Shown piece by piece: positions 1 to 8,347 of a stretch of DNA of 64,000 bases; position 1 is the stretch's first letter, and each line of letters begins with the position of its first letter. Under the pieces are notes generated by a model that ran no database searches, was not told where the DNA came from, and saw only the letters and a program-made list of their open reading frames with translations. The DNA lies in the NCBI GenBank assembly GCA_963834705.1, contig CAWICV010000004.1, positions 124,001 through 188,000 of the forward strand, given 5' to 3'. This DNA is from RYN-230 sp963834705. GTDB taxonomy: Bacteria; Actinomycetota; Actinomycetes; Streptosporangiales; Streptosporangiaceae. The translations under genes and the position numbers were made by a program.

Positions 1-406
1 CGATATCCCGGGCCACCTGCTCCGGGTCGTCGGCCGGCACGGCCAGGAACGCCTCGTCCCAGCCCAGCACCTCGGTGGTCCAGCCGGTGTCCCGGAGGAT
101 GGCCATCACCCCGGCCGAGGCCGCCTCGTAGGCCGCCTTGTCCACCGGCAGGAACACGCACTCGGGGCAGCGCCGCACGGCGGTGCGCAGCGGCAGGCCA
201 GAATGCACCCCGTGCTCCCGGGCCTCGTAGGACGCGGTGCTGACCACGCCCCGTTTGGCCGGGTCCCCGTCGCCGCCGACCACCACCGGGCGGCCGCGCA
301 ACTCAGGGTGGCGCAGCACCTCGACGGCCGCGATGAACTGGTCCAGATCGACGTGCAGCACCCAGGGGCTGGCGGCCGGCTCCGGCCCGGCCGGTGTGCT
401 GGTCAC
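1..406 (-). CDS. dinB: DNA polymerase IV (Y-family), N-terminal part, cut by window edge
   Basis: This is the first ~135 codons of a translesion DNA polymerase that copies past damaged bases in the cytoplasm. The reverse strand reads from a GTG at 406 and shows the Y-family opening HVDLDQFIAAVE, whose first Asp is a metal ligand. It continues with a GRPVVVGG stretch, VVSTASYEAREHGVHSGLPL, and the second catalytic block GWDEAFLAV, where the usual S-x-D-E is G-W-D-E. The palm and fingers start is therefore intact; thumb and little finger lie beyond base 1. The start is chosen because the conserved block begins 15 codons later and no better start with a ribosome binding site is visible. The neighbour, a HelR-like helicase, is divergent. 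Family assignment is firm; the exact start is less so. Confidence 0.9.
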   Translation of the reverse strand, partial: MTSTPAGPEPAASPWVLHVDLDQFIAAVEVLRHPELRGRPVVVGGDGDPAKRGVVSTASYEAREHGVHSGLPLRTAVRRCPECVFLPVDKAAYEAASAGVMAILRDTGWTTEVLGWDEAFLAVPADDPEQVARDI

Positions 407-555
407 GCTTGACGCCTGCCCACCCACAGCCCCGATCATGCCTGCCGCCCATGATCACCACAGACAGGGCGTTGACTTGGGCTTTCGTGCCCTGGATCTT
501 GGAGTTAACCGGTCCTGGCCGCGACGGCAGCCGGAGTTGCGGCAACCCCGGTCCG

Positions 556-594
556 GGAAGAAAAGAAAACCGCCTAGAGTTTTGCTCTAGACGG
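556..594 (-). terminator. Rho-independent-type terminator on the minus strand, upstream of dinB
   Basis: Read on the minus strand, a 10-bp stem (arms 585-594 and 570-579, loop of 5) is followed by a U-rich run (TTTTCTTTTCTT). One pair is G-U on this strand but C-A on the plus strand, so the hairpin is better formed in minus-strand RNA, which argues for that direction. It lies in the divergent dinB/helR spacer, where it could stop antisense transcription from reaching dinB or act as an attenuator. Genuine T-tract terminators are uncommon in such GC-rich genomes. Confidence 0.7.
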
Positions 595-654
595 TCAAAA
601 CAAAGGGGCTTAAGCGGCTCCAGATATGGCGCATTATAAAGAAGGGGAGGCCGG

Positions 655-2994
655 TTGTCAAACGGAGAAGCCGACCTTGAGCAGAGTTACATCTCCATGC
701 TCTATGGCAGGCTCGACGCCCTCCGGGACCGGGCGTCGGGCCGGCTGTCCCAGGTGCTGCTGGAAACCGGGGGGACGCCCGCGGCCAGGTCAGAGCGTGA
801 TGCTTTCGTGGAGATGTACTCGCGGCGGATCACCCAGCTCGACGCGGCGGAGAACGGGCTGTGCTTTGGCCGGCTGGATCTGTCCAAAGGCGACCGCCGT
901 TATATAGGCCGGATCGGCATTCTCGACGACACCGACGATTATCAGGCGCTGCTGGTGGACTGGCGGGCGCCCGCGGCGCGCCCGTTCTACATTGCCACCG
1001 CGTTCTCTCCCGAGGGCGTGCTGCGCCGCCGCCATATCCGCACCCGGCAGCGCATGGTGACCGGGGTGGACGACGAGGTGCTCGACTTCGCCGGCGATGC
1101 CTCAGCGGCCGGCGTCCCCGCCGGGCACGCCGGGCTGACCGGCGAAGCGGCCCTGATCGCGGCGCTGTCGGAGGCCCGGACCGGCCGGATGACCGACATC
1201 GTGGAGACCATCCAGGCCGAGCAGGACCTGATCATCCGTTCCCCGCACAACGGGGTGACCGTGGTGCAGGGCGCGCCCGGTACCGGCAAGACGGCGGTGG
1301 CCCTGCACCGGGCCGCCTACCTGCTGTACACCTACCGCGAGCAGCTGTCCCGGCGCGGTGTGCTGATCGTCGGGCCGAACCCCACCTTCCTGCAGTACAT
1401 CGGGCACGTGCTGCCGTCGCTGGGCGAGACCGGGGTGGTGATGTCCACCATCGCCGACCTGTACCCGGGGATCACCGCCCGGCGGCCCGAACCGCCCGAG
1501 GTGGCCGAGATCAAGGGCCGGGCGGTGATGGCGACCGTGCTGGCCACGGCGGTGCGGAACCGGCAGGAGCTGCCCGACGAGCCGGTGCAGATCCCGTTCG
1601 AGCGTGAGGTGCTGCGGCTGGACCGGAAGACCGTGCAGCGGGCCCGGGAACGGGCCAGGCGGTCCCGCCGCCCGCACAACCAGGCCCGGCCGATCTTCGT
1701 CCGGGAGATCCTGGACGCCCTGGTCCAGCAGGTGTGCAGGAAGTTCACCGCGGGCCTGCGGGAGACGGACAAGCTGGTGGCCGAAATCCTGGGCGAGCCG
1801 GAGCCTGCCGCGGACAGCAGCGTGCTCGGCCCGGCCGACACCGAGGACATCCGGGGTGAGCTGCGCCAGGACCCCCGGGTCCGGACCGCGATCGCCAGGC
1901 TCTGGCCGGTGCTGACCCCGCAGCAACTGCTCGACGACCTGTTCGACTCGCCGCGCCGGCTGGCCGCCGCCGCACCCCGGCTGACCCGGGAGGAGCGGGC
2001 GGTGCTCAGCCGCGACCCGGACGGCGGCTGGACCCCGGCCGACGTGCCGCTGCTGGACGAGGCGGCCGAGTTGCTCGGCGAGGATGACCGGGCCGCGCGC
2101 CGCCGGGCCAAGCGGGAACGCCAGCGGGAGATCGCCTACGCCCAGGGCGTGCTGGACATCGCGTCCCGCGACCTGGAGGACGATCCGGAAATCCTGATGG
2201 CCTACGACCTGATCAACGCGGACCGGCTGGCCGGGCGGCACGAGGAGCTGAGCTACCTGACCACCGCGGAACGGGCGGCCGCGGACCGGACCTGGGCGTT
2301 CGGGCACATCGTGGTGGACGAGGCGCAGGAACTGTCCGAGATGGCCTGGCGGATGCTGATGCGCCGCTGCCCGAGCCGGTCGATGACCATAGCCGGGGAC
2401 ATCGCCCAGGCCACCAGCTTGTCCAGCACGTCGTCCTGGGAGCGGGTGCTGGCCCCGCACCTGGGCACCCGGTGGCGGCTGGACCGGCTGACCATCAACT
2501 ACCGGACCCCAGCCGAGATCATGGCGGTGGCCGCGGATGTGCTGGCCGACCTGGACGACAAGCTGGAGACGCCCACGTCGGTGCGGGAGACCGGCACGGT
2601 GCCGTGGCACCGCGAGGTGGCGCCCGGTGAGCTCGCCGCGGCGGTGGCCGCCGAGGTCTCGGCCGAGACCGCCGCGGTGGCGGGCGGCAACGTCGCGGTG
2701 CTGGCCCCGGCCGCGCTGGTCGACAAGCTGAACGAGGCGGTCGGCAGCGGGCCACTGGACGGCAGCGGCGCAGACAGCCCGGACCTGGACGACATGGTGG
2801 TGGTGCTGACCGTCAGCCAGGCCAAGGGGCTGGAGTTCGATTCGGTGCTGATCGTGGACCCGGCGCAGATCCTGGCCGATTCCCCGCACGGCCTGAGCGA
2901 GCTGTACGTGGCGCTGACCAGGGCGACCCAGCGGCTGGGCGTGCTCCACTCCGGCCCGCTGCCGGAGGTGCTGTCCCGGCTAGAACCACGCTAG
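655..2994 (+). CDS. HelD/HelR-type RNA polymerase-associated ATP-dependent helicase
   Basis: A 779-aa superfamily 1 ATPase. Walker A is GAPGTGKT at residues 206-213 and Walker B is VVDEAQ at 553-558, with the C-terminal helicase block (TVSQAKGLEFD, YVALTRAT) at the end. The N-terminus has the family opening EQSYISMLYGRLDALR and then GRIGILDDTDDYQALLVDWRAP, which is typical of HelD proteins rather than UvrD. Proteins of this family bind RNA polymerase and release it from stalled or rifamycin-bound complexes; the actinobacterial HelR subgroup gives rifamycin tolerance. The TTG start at 655 is preceded by AAGGGGAGG at 642-650 and keeps the conserved N-terminus; an ATG at 697 would remove it. It is monocistronic, divergent from dinB and convergent with secA2. 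Whether it is HelR or plain HelD cannot be settled by eye. Confidence 0.85.
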   Translation: MSNGEADLEQSYISMLYGRLDALRDRASGRLSQVLLETGGTPAARSERDAFVEMYSRRITQLDAAENGLCFGRLDLSKGDRRYIGRIGILDDTDDYQALLVDWRAPAARPFYIATAFSPEGVLRRRHIRTRQRMVTGVDDEVLDFAGDASAAGVPAGHAGLTGEAALIAALSEARTGRMTDIVETIQAEQDLIIRSPHNGVTVVQGAPGTGKTAVALHRAAYLLYTYREQLSRRGVLIVGPNPTFLQYIGHVLPSLGETGVVMSTIADLYPGITARRPEPPEVAEIKGRAVMATVLATAVRNRQELPDEPVQIPFEREVLRLDRKTVQRARERARRSRRPHNQARPIFVREILDALVQQVCRKFTAGLRETDKLVAEILGEPEPAADSSVLGPADTEDIRGELRQDPRVRTAIARLWPVLTPQQLLDDLFDSPRRLAAAAPRLTREERAVLSRDPDGGWTPADVPLLDEAAELLGEDDRAARRRAKRERQREIAYAQGVLDIASRDLEDDPEILMAYDLINADRLAGRHEELSYLTTAERAAADRTWAFGHIVVDEAQELSEMAWRMLMRRCPSRSMTIAGDIAQATSLSSTSSWERVLAPHLGTRWRLDRLTINYRTPAEIMAVAADVLADLDDKLETPTSVRETGTVPWHREVAPGELAAAVAAEVSAETAAVAGGNVAVLAPAALVDKLNEAVGSGPLDGSGADSPDLDDMVVVLTVSQAKGLEFDSVLIVDPAQILADSPHGLSELYVALTRATQRLGVLHSGPLPEVLSRLEPR

Positions 2995-3027
2995 CCGCAG
3001 CGGGCTGGCCGCCCCGGGAGACCGGGC

Positions 3028-5355
3028 TCAGCGGCGGCCCAGGAACCGGCTGATCGCCTGCACGGCACGGCCGAAGTCGGTGCCGAACGGGTTCTCCTGC
3101 ACCACGTAGGTCCAGGTGGCGCTGGGCCGCTTCAGCCCGGCCCCGGCCAGGTCGGCCCCGGCGGCGGTGATCTCGGCGGCCCCGAAGGCGGCCGCGGTCC
3201 GCTCGCTGACCTCGGCGGTGAACCGGCTGAACAGCTCGGTCAGCTCCCGGTTGAACTCCTGCACCGGGACGAGCGACCCGCCGAACGGGTTGCTGCTGTG
3301 CCCGAGCGCGCGCAGGTGGATGCCCTCGCGCACGTCAGCCGCCTGGGCCAGGTGCTCGGCCCAGGCCTGGTCCAGGCAGGCCAGGCTGATCTGCCGGGCC
3401 GCCGGGATCAGCACCTCGTCCGGCACCCGGGCGAGGCGCAGCTCGGCGACCCGGTCCGGACTGGACTTCTCCAGGTCACGCAGTGCGGCGTCGGAGTGCA
3501 GCACCTGGTCGCGGTACTCCAGCACGGCCCGCCGCTGGTCCTCGACCAGCACGTTGTACCGCCAGGTGTCCCGGTGGATCTGCAGCGCGGTGCCCTCGGC
3601 CACCCGCTGCGCGTGGCCCACCGTCCAGTGCGCCTTCTCGTCGGTCACCAGGCCGTCCTCGTCCACCTCGGCCGCCCGCGGCGTGTCCGGCGCGCACGTG
3701 GTGATCAGCTCGTCGTCCATGCTGAGGAAGAACACCGAGCCGCCCGGGTCGCCCTGCCGGCCGGCCCGGCCGCGCAGCTGGTCATCGAGCCGGCTGCTGG
3801 CATGCCGGCCCCCCCCGATGACCAGCAGCCCGCCCAGCCCGGCGACCTGCCCGTGGTCGCCGGATGCGTGGTCGCCGGACGTACCGCCCAGCCGGATGTC
3901 GGTGCCCCGCCCGGCCATCTGGGTGGATACGGTGATCGCGCCCGCAGCCCCGGCCTCGGCTACGATCGCGGCCTCCTCGGCGTCGTTCTTCGCGTTCAGC
4001 ACCACGCAGGGCAGGCCGTCCAGGACCAGCCGGGCCGCCAGCCGCTCGGACTCCGCCACATCGAGTGTGCCGAGCAGCACCGGGCGGCCCGTCTCGTGCG
4101 CCGAAGCCACCGCGCTGACGACCGCCGCCTCCTTGTCCTCGACGTGCTGGTACAGCCGGTCCGGCTCGTCCTCCCGGATACACGGCCGGTTCGGCGGGAT
4201 GACCGCGACCTCCAGCCCATAGAACTCGCGGAGCTGCTCGCCGACCGCGACCGCGGTGCCGGTCATCCCGCAGGCCACCGGGTAGCGCCGGACCAGGGCC
4301 TGGATGGTGATGCTGTCCAGGATCTCGCCGCTCTCGGTGGCCCGCAGCCCTTCCTTGGCCTCCACCGCCGCCTGCAATCCGTCTGGCCAGCGCTGCCGCC
4401 GGGCCACCCGGCCGCGGGACGCGCTGACCAGCTGAATCCGGCCGTGCCGGACGATATAGTCCACGTCCCGCTGCAGCAGGGCCTGGGCGTGCAGCGCGAC
4501 GTTGAGCTGGGTCAGCGCGTCCAGGTTGTCTTCCGCGTACAGGTCGACGCCGCCCAGCGCCTGCTCGGCGATCCGGGCGCCCGAGTCGGTCAGGAAGACG
4601 TTGCGCTGCTCGTCGTCCACCTCGTAGTGCAGCCGGGGCAGCAGGCGGCGGGCGATCTGCGCCATGTCCTGCACCGGGTCGGTGTCGCCCACCGAGCCGG
4701 CCAGCACCAGCGGGATCAGTGCCTCGTCAACCAGCACCGAGTCGGCCTCGTCGATCAGCACCACGTCCGGGGGCACCGTCACCAGGTCATCGGCGGCCAC
4801 GGCCAGCCGGTCGCGGAGCACGTCGAAGCCGATCTCGTTGGCCGACGCGTAGCAGACATCCGCGGCGTAGGCCTCCCGCCGCTCATCCGGCGTGCTGCCC
4901 TGGCCGATCCAGCCGACGGTCACGCCGAGCAGGTCGTAGACCGGGCGCATCCATGCCGCGTCCCGGCGGGCCAGGTAGTCGTTGACCGACATCACGTGCA
5001 CCCGGTGCCCGCGGCGCACGTAACCGGCCGCGGCCAGCGCCCCGGACAGCGTCTTGCCCTCGCCAGTGGCCATCTCGGCCACCTGGCCGGACAGCAGGGC
5101 CAGCGTGCCGAGCACCTGCACGTCGAACGGCCGCTCGCCGAGCCCGCGCCGGGCCGCCTCCCGGCCGATCGCGCAGATCCCCACGTCGTCCGTGGTGCCC
5201 CTGGCCAGCGCGGTGAGCCCGGCGTCGTCCAGTTCGGCCAGATCCGCCTCCTGGCCGGCGATGTCCGGCAGCAGCGCCTGGTAGCCGGCCAGGCTGGCCG
5301 AGCCAGGTTTCTGCAGGAAGCGCCGCATCCGGTCGCGCAGCCCGCTCACCGGCAC
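3028..5355 (-). CDS. secA2: Accessory protein-export ATPase SecA2
   Basis: A 775-aa SecA-family motor that drives export of a subset of proteins through the SecYEG channel at the membrane. Visible motifs are TGEGKT (Walker A), VLIDEADSVLVDEA (DEAD/Walker B), the GMTGTA segment, the STQMAGRGTDIRLGG helicase motif and the QLRGRAGRQGDPGGS arginine-finger block. At 775 aa, with no C-terminal Cys-rich zinc/SecB tail, it fits the shorter SecA2 class rather than the housekeeping SecA1 of ~900 aa. The longest start is a GTG at 5355 that directly abuts AGGGG; the GTG two codons later (5349) has better spacing and may be the true start. It faces the helicase gene and is followed upstream by the restriction-modification genes. 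No SecY2 or glycosyltransferase partners are nearby. Confidence 0.9.
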   Translation of the reverse strand: MPVSGLRDRMRRFLQKPGSASLAGYQALLPDIAGQEADLAELDDAGLTALARGTTDDVGICAIGREAARRGLGERPFDVQVLGTLALLSGQVAEMATGEGKTLSGALAAAGYVRRGHRVHVMSVNDYLARRDAAWMRPVYDLLGVTVGWIGQGSTPDERREAYAADVCYASANEIGFDVLRDRLAVAADDLVTVPPDVVLIDEADSVLVDEALIPLVLAGSVGDTDPVQDMAQIARRLLPRLHYEVDDEQRNVFLTDSGARIAEQALGGVDLYAEDNLDALTQLNVALHAQALLQRDVDYIVRHGRIQLVSASRGRVARRQRWPDGLQAAVEAKEGLRATESGEILDSITIQALVRRYPVACGMTGTAVAVGEQLREFYGLEVAVIPPNRPCIREDEPDRLYQHVEDKEAAVVSAVASAHETGRPVLLGTLDVAESERLAARLVLDGLPCVVLNAKNDAEEAAIVAEAGAAGAITVSTQMAGRGTDIRLGGTSGDHASGDHGQVAGLGGLLVIGGGRHASSRLDDQLRGRAGRQGDPGGSVFFLSMDDELITTCAPDTPRAAEVDEDGLVTDEKAHWTVGHAQRVAEGTALQIHRDTWRYNVLVEDQRRAVLEYRDQVLHSDAALRDLEKSSPDRVAELRLARVPDEVLIPAARQISLACLDQAWAEHLAQAADVREGIHLRALGHSSNPFGGSLVPVQEFNRELTELFSRFTAEVSERTAAAFGAAEITAAGADLAGAGLKRPSATWTYVVQENPFGTDFGRAVQAISRFLGRR

Positions 5356-5409
5356 CCCCTGGGCTGGGCAGGAAGTCTCATGCCCCAGACTCTAGGACGG
5401 CCGACGCAC

Positions 5410-6402
5410 CTAACTAGCCAGGCTGGCGTGATGGCCGGCCTCGGCGGGCCCGGTCTCGGCGTGGGTCAGCGCATGCCTGATCGCGTCTCCGAGCGCCCGG
5501 GCCACCGGGGGCGGGAAGGCGTTGCCGACCTGCCGGTAGGCGGCGGTCTTGCGGCCGGCGAACTCCCACCAGTCCGGGAAGCCTTGCAGCCGGGCCACCA
5601 TCCGCACGGTGAGCTTGGGCGGCTGGCTGGCCGGGACACCCGGCCCGGGCGGTCCGTCCGCGATGCCAAGCCCGTTCACGCCGAGCAGCTGCCAGGCCGC
5701 GCGGGCCCGGGTCGGACCCAGATCCGGCCCGCCGTGCTTCTTGCTGCCGCCGACGATCGTCGGCGCGATGCCGCTGGCCCGGGCCGCCCAGCTAACCGCG
5801 CCCGGCCAGCCGCCCGCGGCCATCAGGTCGGCCAGCAGCCCGCCCACGGTGGGCGGCGGCTGCGCGGACGGCGTGGGCCAGCGGAACGCGGCCGCCCACG
5901 GCGACTGGATCGCGACCAGCACGAACCGCGGCCGGAGCTGCGGCACCCCGTGCTCGCTCGCGTGCACCAGATCCCACCAGGTCTGGAAACCAAGGTCATG
6001 CAGCCGGCCCAGGACCTGGCTGCGATAGCCGTCGAACCGGCCGGCGGCCAGGCCACGGACGTTCTCCAGCAGCACGGCCCGCGGCTGGGCCTCCTCCACC
6101 AGGCGCAGCGCCTGCGGGAACAGGTCGCGCTCGTCGTCGTGCCCGAGCTGCTTGCCCGCGATGGAGAACGGCGGGCAGGGCACGCCGCCGGCCAGCAGGT
6201 CGATGCCCGTGTAGGCCCGGCCGTCCACGTTGGCCACATCGTCCTGGCTGACCTTCCAGTCCGCGCCCCGGTTGCGGCGCAGCGTCTCACAGGCGTCGGC
6301 GTCCAGTTCCACGACCACCTCATGGGCGAACCCGGCCTGTTCCAGGCCGAGCGCCTGGCCGCCGGCCCCGGCGCAGATCTCCACGGAGGTCAGCTCACCC
6401 AT
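5410..6402 (-). CDS. DNA (cytosine-5)-methyltransferase of an NgoMIV-type RM system
   Basis: A 330-aa C5-cytosine methyltransferase that transfers a methyl group from S-adenosylmethionine to DNA. Conserved motifs are in order: EICAGAGGQALGLE (motif I), GGVPCPPFS with the catalytic Pro-Cys (motif IV), LLENVRG (VI), PQLRPRFVLVA (VIII), RLQGFPDWWEF (IX) and AYRQVGNAFPPPVARAL (X). The start at 6402 is chosen because AGGAGGGAG lies 6 nt before that ATG; a longer reading to 6483 would run back into the nuclease gene's stop. It lies 75 nt downstream of an NgoMIV-family endonuclease on the same strand, so it is very probably the protecting partner. The expected target is GCCGGC, by family analogy only. 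Confidence 0.93.
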   Translation of the reverse strand: MGELTSVEICAGAGGQALGLEQAGFAHEVVVELDADACETLRRNRGADWKVSQDDVANVDGRAYTGIDLLAGGVPCPPFSIAGKQLGHDDERDLFPQALRLVEEAQPRAVLLENVRGLAAGRFDGYRSQVLGRLHDLGFQTWWDLVHASEHGVPQLRPRFVLVAIQSPWAAAFRWPTPSAQPPPTVGGLLADLMAAGGWPGAVSWAARASGIAPTIVGGSKKHGGPDLGPTRARAAWQLLGVNGLGIADGPPGPGVPASQPPKLTVRMVARLQGFPDWWEFAGRKTAAYRQVGNAFPPPVARALGDAIRHALTHAETGPAEAGHHASLAS

Positions 6403-6476
6403 GGTCTCTCCCTCCTGCGCCGTCTCTTCCGCCCGATTGTGCCGGTAGCCGGCGACAGTTCGCCTGTCCCACGCCG

Positions 6477-7250
6477 TCACCATGAGGCGAGCGTCTCCAC
6501 AAGCAGCTCATAACTGAGCACCCGGCGCTGGCCGGTCACCTCGTACCAGGCGTCGGCCTGCTCGCGGTTGGCGTTGCTGGCCACGCTGGCCGCCATCGCG
6601 TCGTAGGCGATGTGATACACCGCGTCCACCTCGCCGGTCCCCCGGGCGATCGAGGCCAGCCGGCTGGGCAGCGGCTCCGCGGTCACCGTGACCAGGTGCG
6701 GCTGCCGGCCCCGGCGGTGCCGGATCATCTGCAGGCACTCATGCCGGATGTTCTGCACCCGGTCTGACCGGATTGTCCACTTGCAGGACACCGCGGCGTG
6801 CAGCGGCGGCAGCCCGGAGGCGGTGCGCACCCGGGCCAGCGACACGGTCACGTCCGGCTTGATCAGGTAGTCGGTGCCCACCGTGACCCGCAGCTCGGGG
6901 TGGCCGCGGACCAGCCGGTCCAGCTCGGACAGGTGAGCGTACTGGTCGAACTGGGTGATGACGGCACCCCGCTCGATCCGCCAGCCGCGTTCCGGGTCAT
7001 GCCGCTGCAGGAACCAGCCGAGGTGGTCGCAGACCTGCTGCTCCAGCGGCCCGCCCGGGTCCTTGGGCACCTCGGAGACGGTGTCCCGGGCCACCGCCAG
7101 GTGGTCGAGCACCCCGGCGGCGATGCGCACCGACTCCGGGCTGTCCACGTCGGCGAAGTTCGGCACCAGGGACCAGCCCAGCTTGTTCGCCTTGGCGGCC
7201 GGCTTCCAGCCGAGCAGGGCGGTGGCAAACGGCGCTGTCACGCCCCACAC
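6477..7250 (-). CDS. Type II restriction endonuclease, NgoMIV family
   Basis: A 257-aa protein that looks like the NgoMIV family of type IIF (tetrameric) restriction enzymes, which cut G^CCGGC. The catalytic set can be read: Glu70 in GGPLEQQV, Asp133 in KPDVTVS, and Lys157 in SCKWTIRSDR, with the S-x-K arrangement that distinguishes this family from ordinary PD-ExK enzymes. The order is nuclease first, methyltransferase second, on one strand with 75 nt between them. Starts at 7250 (GTG) or 7241 (GTG) are both possible. The GCCGGC motif is abundant in this window, so uncontrolled expression would be lethal without the methyltransferase. The target sequence is inferred from the family. Confidence 0.85.
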   Translation of the reverse strand: MWGVTAPFATALLGWKPAAKANKLGWSLVPNFADVDSPESVRIAAGVLDHLAVARDTVSEVPKDPGGPLEQQVCDHLGWFLQRHDPERGWRIERGAVITQFDQYAHLSELDRLVRGHPELRVTVGTDYLIKPDVTVSLARVRTASGLPPLHAAVSCKWTIRSDRVQNIRHECLQMIRHRRGRQPHLVTVTAEPLPSRLASIARGTGEVDAVYHIAYDAMAASVASNANREQADAWYEVTGQRRVLSYELLVETLASW

Positions 7251-7267
7251 TCTGGCACGTACCGTGA

Positions 7268-7344
7268 GCGTTATTCAGACCGCCTAGCGGCCCCGGGCCG
7301 ATAGGCCCGGGCGAGCGGCCGGTGCGGGGTTGTCTGAATAACGC
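7268..7344. repeat. Nested inverted repeat between the nuclease gene and a hydrolase gene
   Basis: The arms GCGTTATTCAGAC (7268-7280) and GTCTGAATAACGC (7332-7344) are perfect 13-nt inverted copies. Inside lies a second perfect hairpin, CCCGGGCC-GATA-GGCCCGGG. The whole unit is 77 nt and is flanked on both sides by GA. It fills most of the divergent spacer and probably overlaps the promoter of one or both genes. It may be a regulatory cruciform or a small non-autonomous mobile element; the sequence does not decide. Confidence 0.75.
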
Positions 7345-7389
7345 GAACTTCTGATGAACACTGTGGATGCGCAGACAGAGGAGGACGTG

Positions 7390-8274
7390 GTGACGCTGGA
7401 GCACGAGGAACTGGACGTCACGCTGCCGGACGGCACGCTGCGCGTGCTGCGCTGGGGGCATGGCCGCCGGGCCGCGCTGGCCGTGCACGGCATCACCGCC
7501 TCGGCCGCCGCCTGGCAGCCGGTGGCCCGGGCACTGCCCGCGGACTGGTCGCTGTTCGCCGTGGACCTGCGCGGCCGCGGGCACAGCGCCGGGCTGCCCG
7601 GCCCGTACGGCTTCAGCCAGCACGTGGCCGACCTGGTCGCGGCGGCCGGGCAGCTCGGCCTGGACCGCGCGGTGCTGGCCGGCCACTCGCTCGGCGGCTA
7701 CGTCACGCTGCTGGCCGCGGCCCACCACCCGGACCGGTTCGGCGGGCTGCTGCTGGTGGACGGCGGCCTGCCGCTGCCGGTGCCGGACGGCGCCGACCTG
7801 GACGCGGTACTCGACGCCAGCCTGGGACCGGCACTGGCCCGGCTGCGCGAGACGTTCCCCACCGTCACGGCGTACTTCGACTTCTGGCGGGCCCACCCGG
7901 CCCTCAAGGACGCCTGGAACACCGATATCGAGGACTATCTGCGCTACGACCTGACCGGCCCCGAGGGGGCGTTCAAGAGCAGGGTTGTTGAAGAGGCCGC
8001 CCGGGCAGACGGTCGCGAGCTGCTCGGCGGCACGGCCACGTTCGGTGCCGCGCTGGGCTCGCTGCCCTGGCCGGCCCGGCTGCTGACCGCGCCGGCCGGC
8101 CTGTTCGGGGAGCCGCCCGGCATGCAGCCGCCGGAGCTGTGCGCCACATGGCTGCCGCGGGCGCCGTTGCTGCTGGCCGAAGAAGTGCCCGGATGCAACC
8201 ACTACACGCTGGTGCTGGACCCGGCGCACGCGGCCACCGTGGCCGCCCGGATCACCTCGGCGGCCGAGGCTTGA
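7390..8274 (+). CDS. Alpha/beta hydrolase
   Basis: A ~294-aa cytoplasmic alpha/beta-hydrolase fold enzyme of unknown substrate. It shows the oxyanion-loop HGITASAAAWQPVA, the nucleophile elbow GHSLGGYV (Ser), the strand motif VDLRGRGHSAGLPG, and a C-terminal catalytic His in CNHYTLVLDP. The start is taken as the GTG at 7390 because GAGGAGG ends 5 nt before it; the ATG at 7354 has no convincing ribosome binding site. It is transcribed away from the restriction gene across the nested inverted repeat and is followed 73 nt later by the MerR-PP2C gene. Esterase, lipase or haloperoxidase-like activities are all possible. Confidence 0.82.
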   Translation: MTLEHEELDVTLPDGTLRVLRWGHGRRAALAVHGITASAAAWQPVARALPADWSLFAVDLRGRGHSAGLPGPYGFSQHVADLVAAAGQLGLDRAVLAGHSLGGYVTLLAAAHHPDRFGGLLLVDGGLPLPVPDGADLDAVLDASLGPALARLRETFPTVTAYFDFWRAHPALKDAWNTDIEDYLRYDLTGPEGAFKSRVVEEAARADGRELLGGTATFGAALGSLPWPARLLTAPAGLFGEPPGMQPPELCATWLPRAPLLLAEEVPGCNHYTLVLDPAHAATVAARITSAAEA

Positions 8275-8347
8275 CCTTGCCCTGGGGGCAAGCCGCAGCC
8301 TGGGCCTGCCCGGGCGTCCAGCCCGGGATCAGGAAGGCGGTGCGGGG

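Noticed and set aside
3298..6513. Open frame of 1071 codons on the plus strand
   Set aside because: It runs antisense through secA2 and the methyltransferase; composition is Arg/Pro/Gly/His-rich and matches no family. It is a by-product of high GC.
5410..7250. Avoidance of the restriction site GCCGGC in the window
   Set aside because: The hexamer is visibly frequent, already in the first line of sequence, so no avoidance can be claimed.
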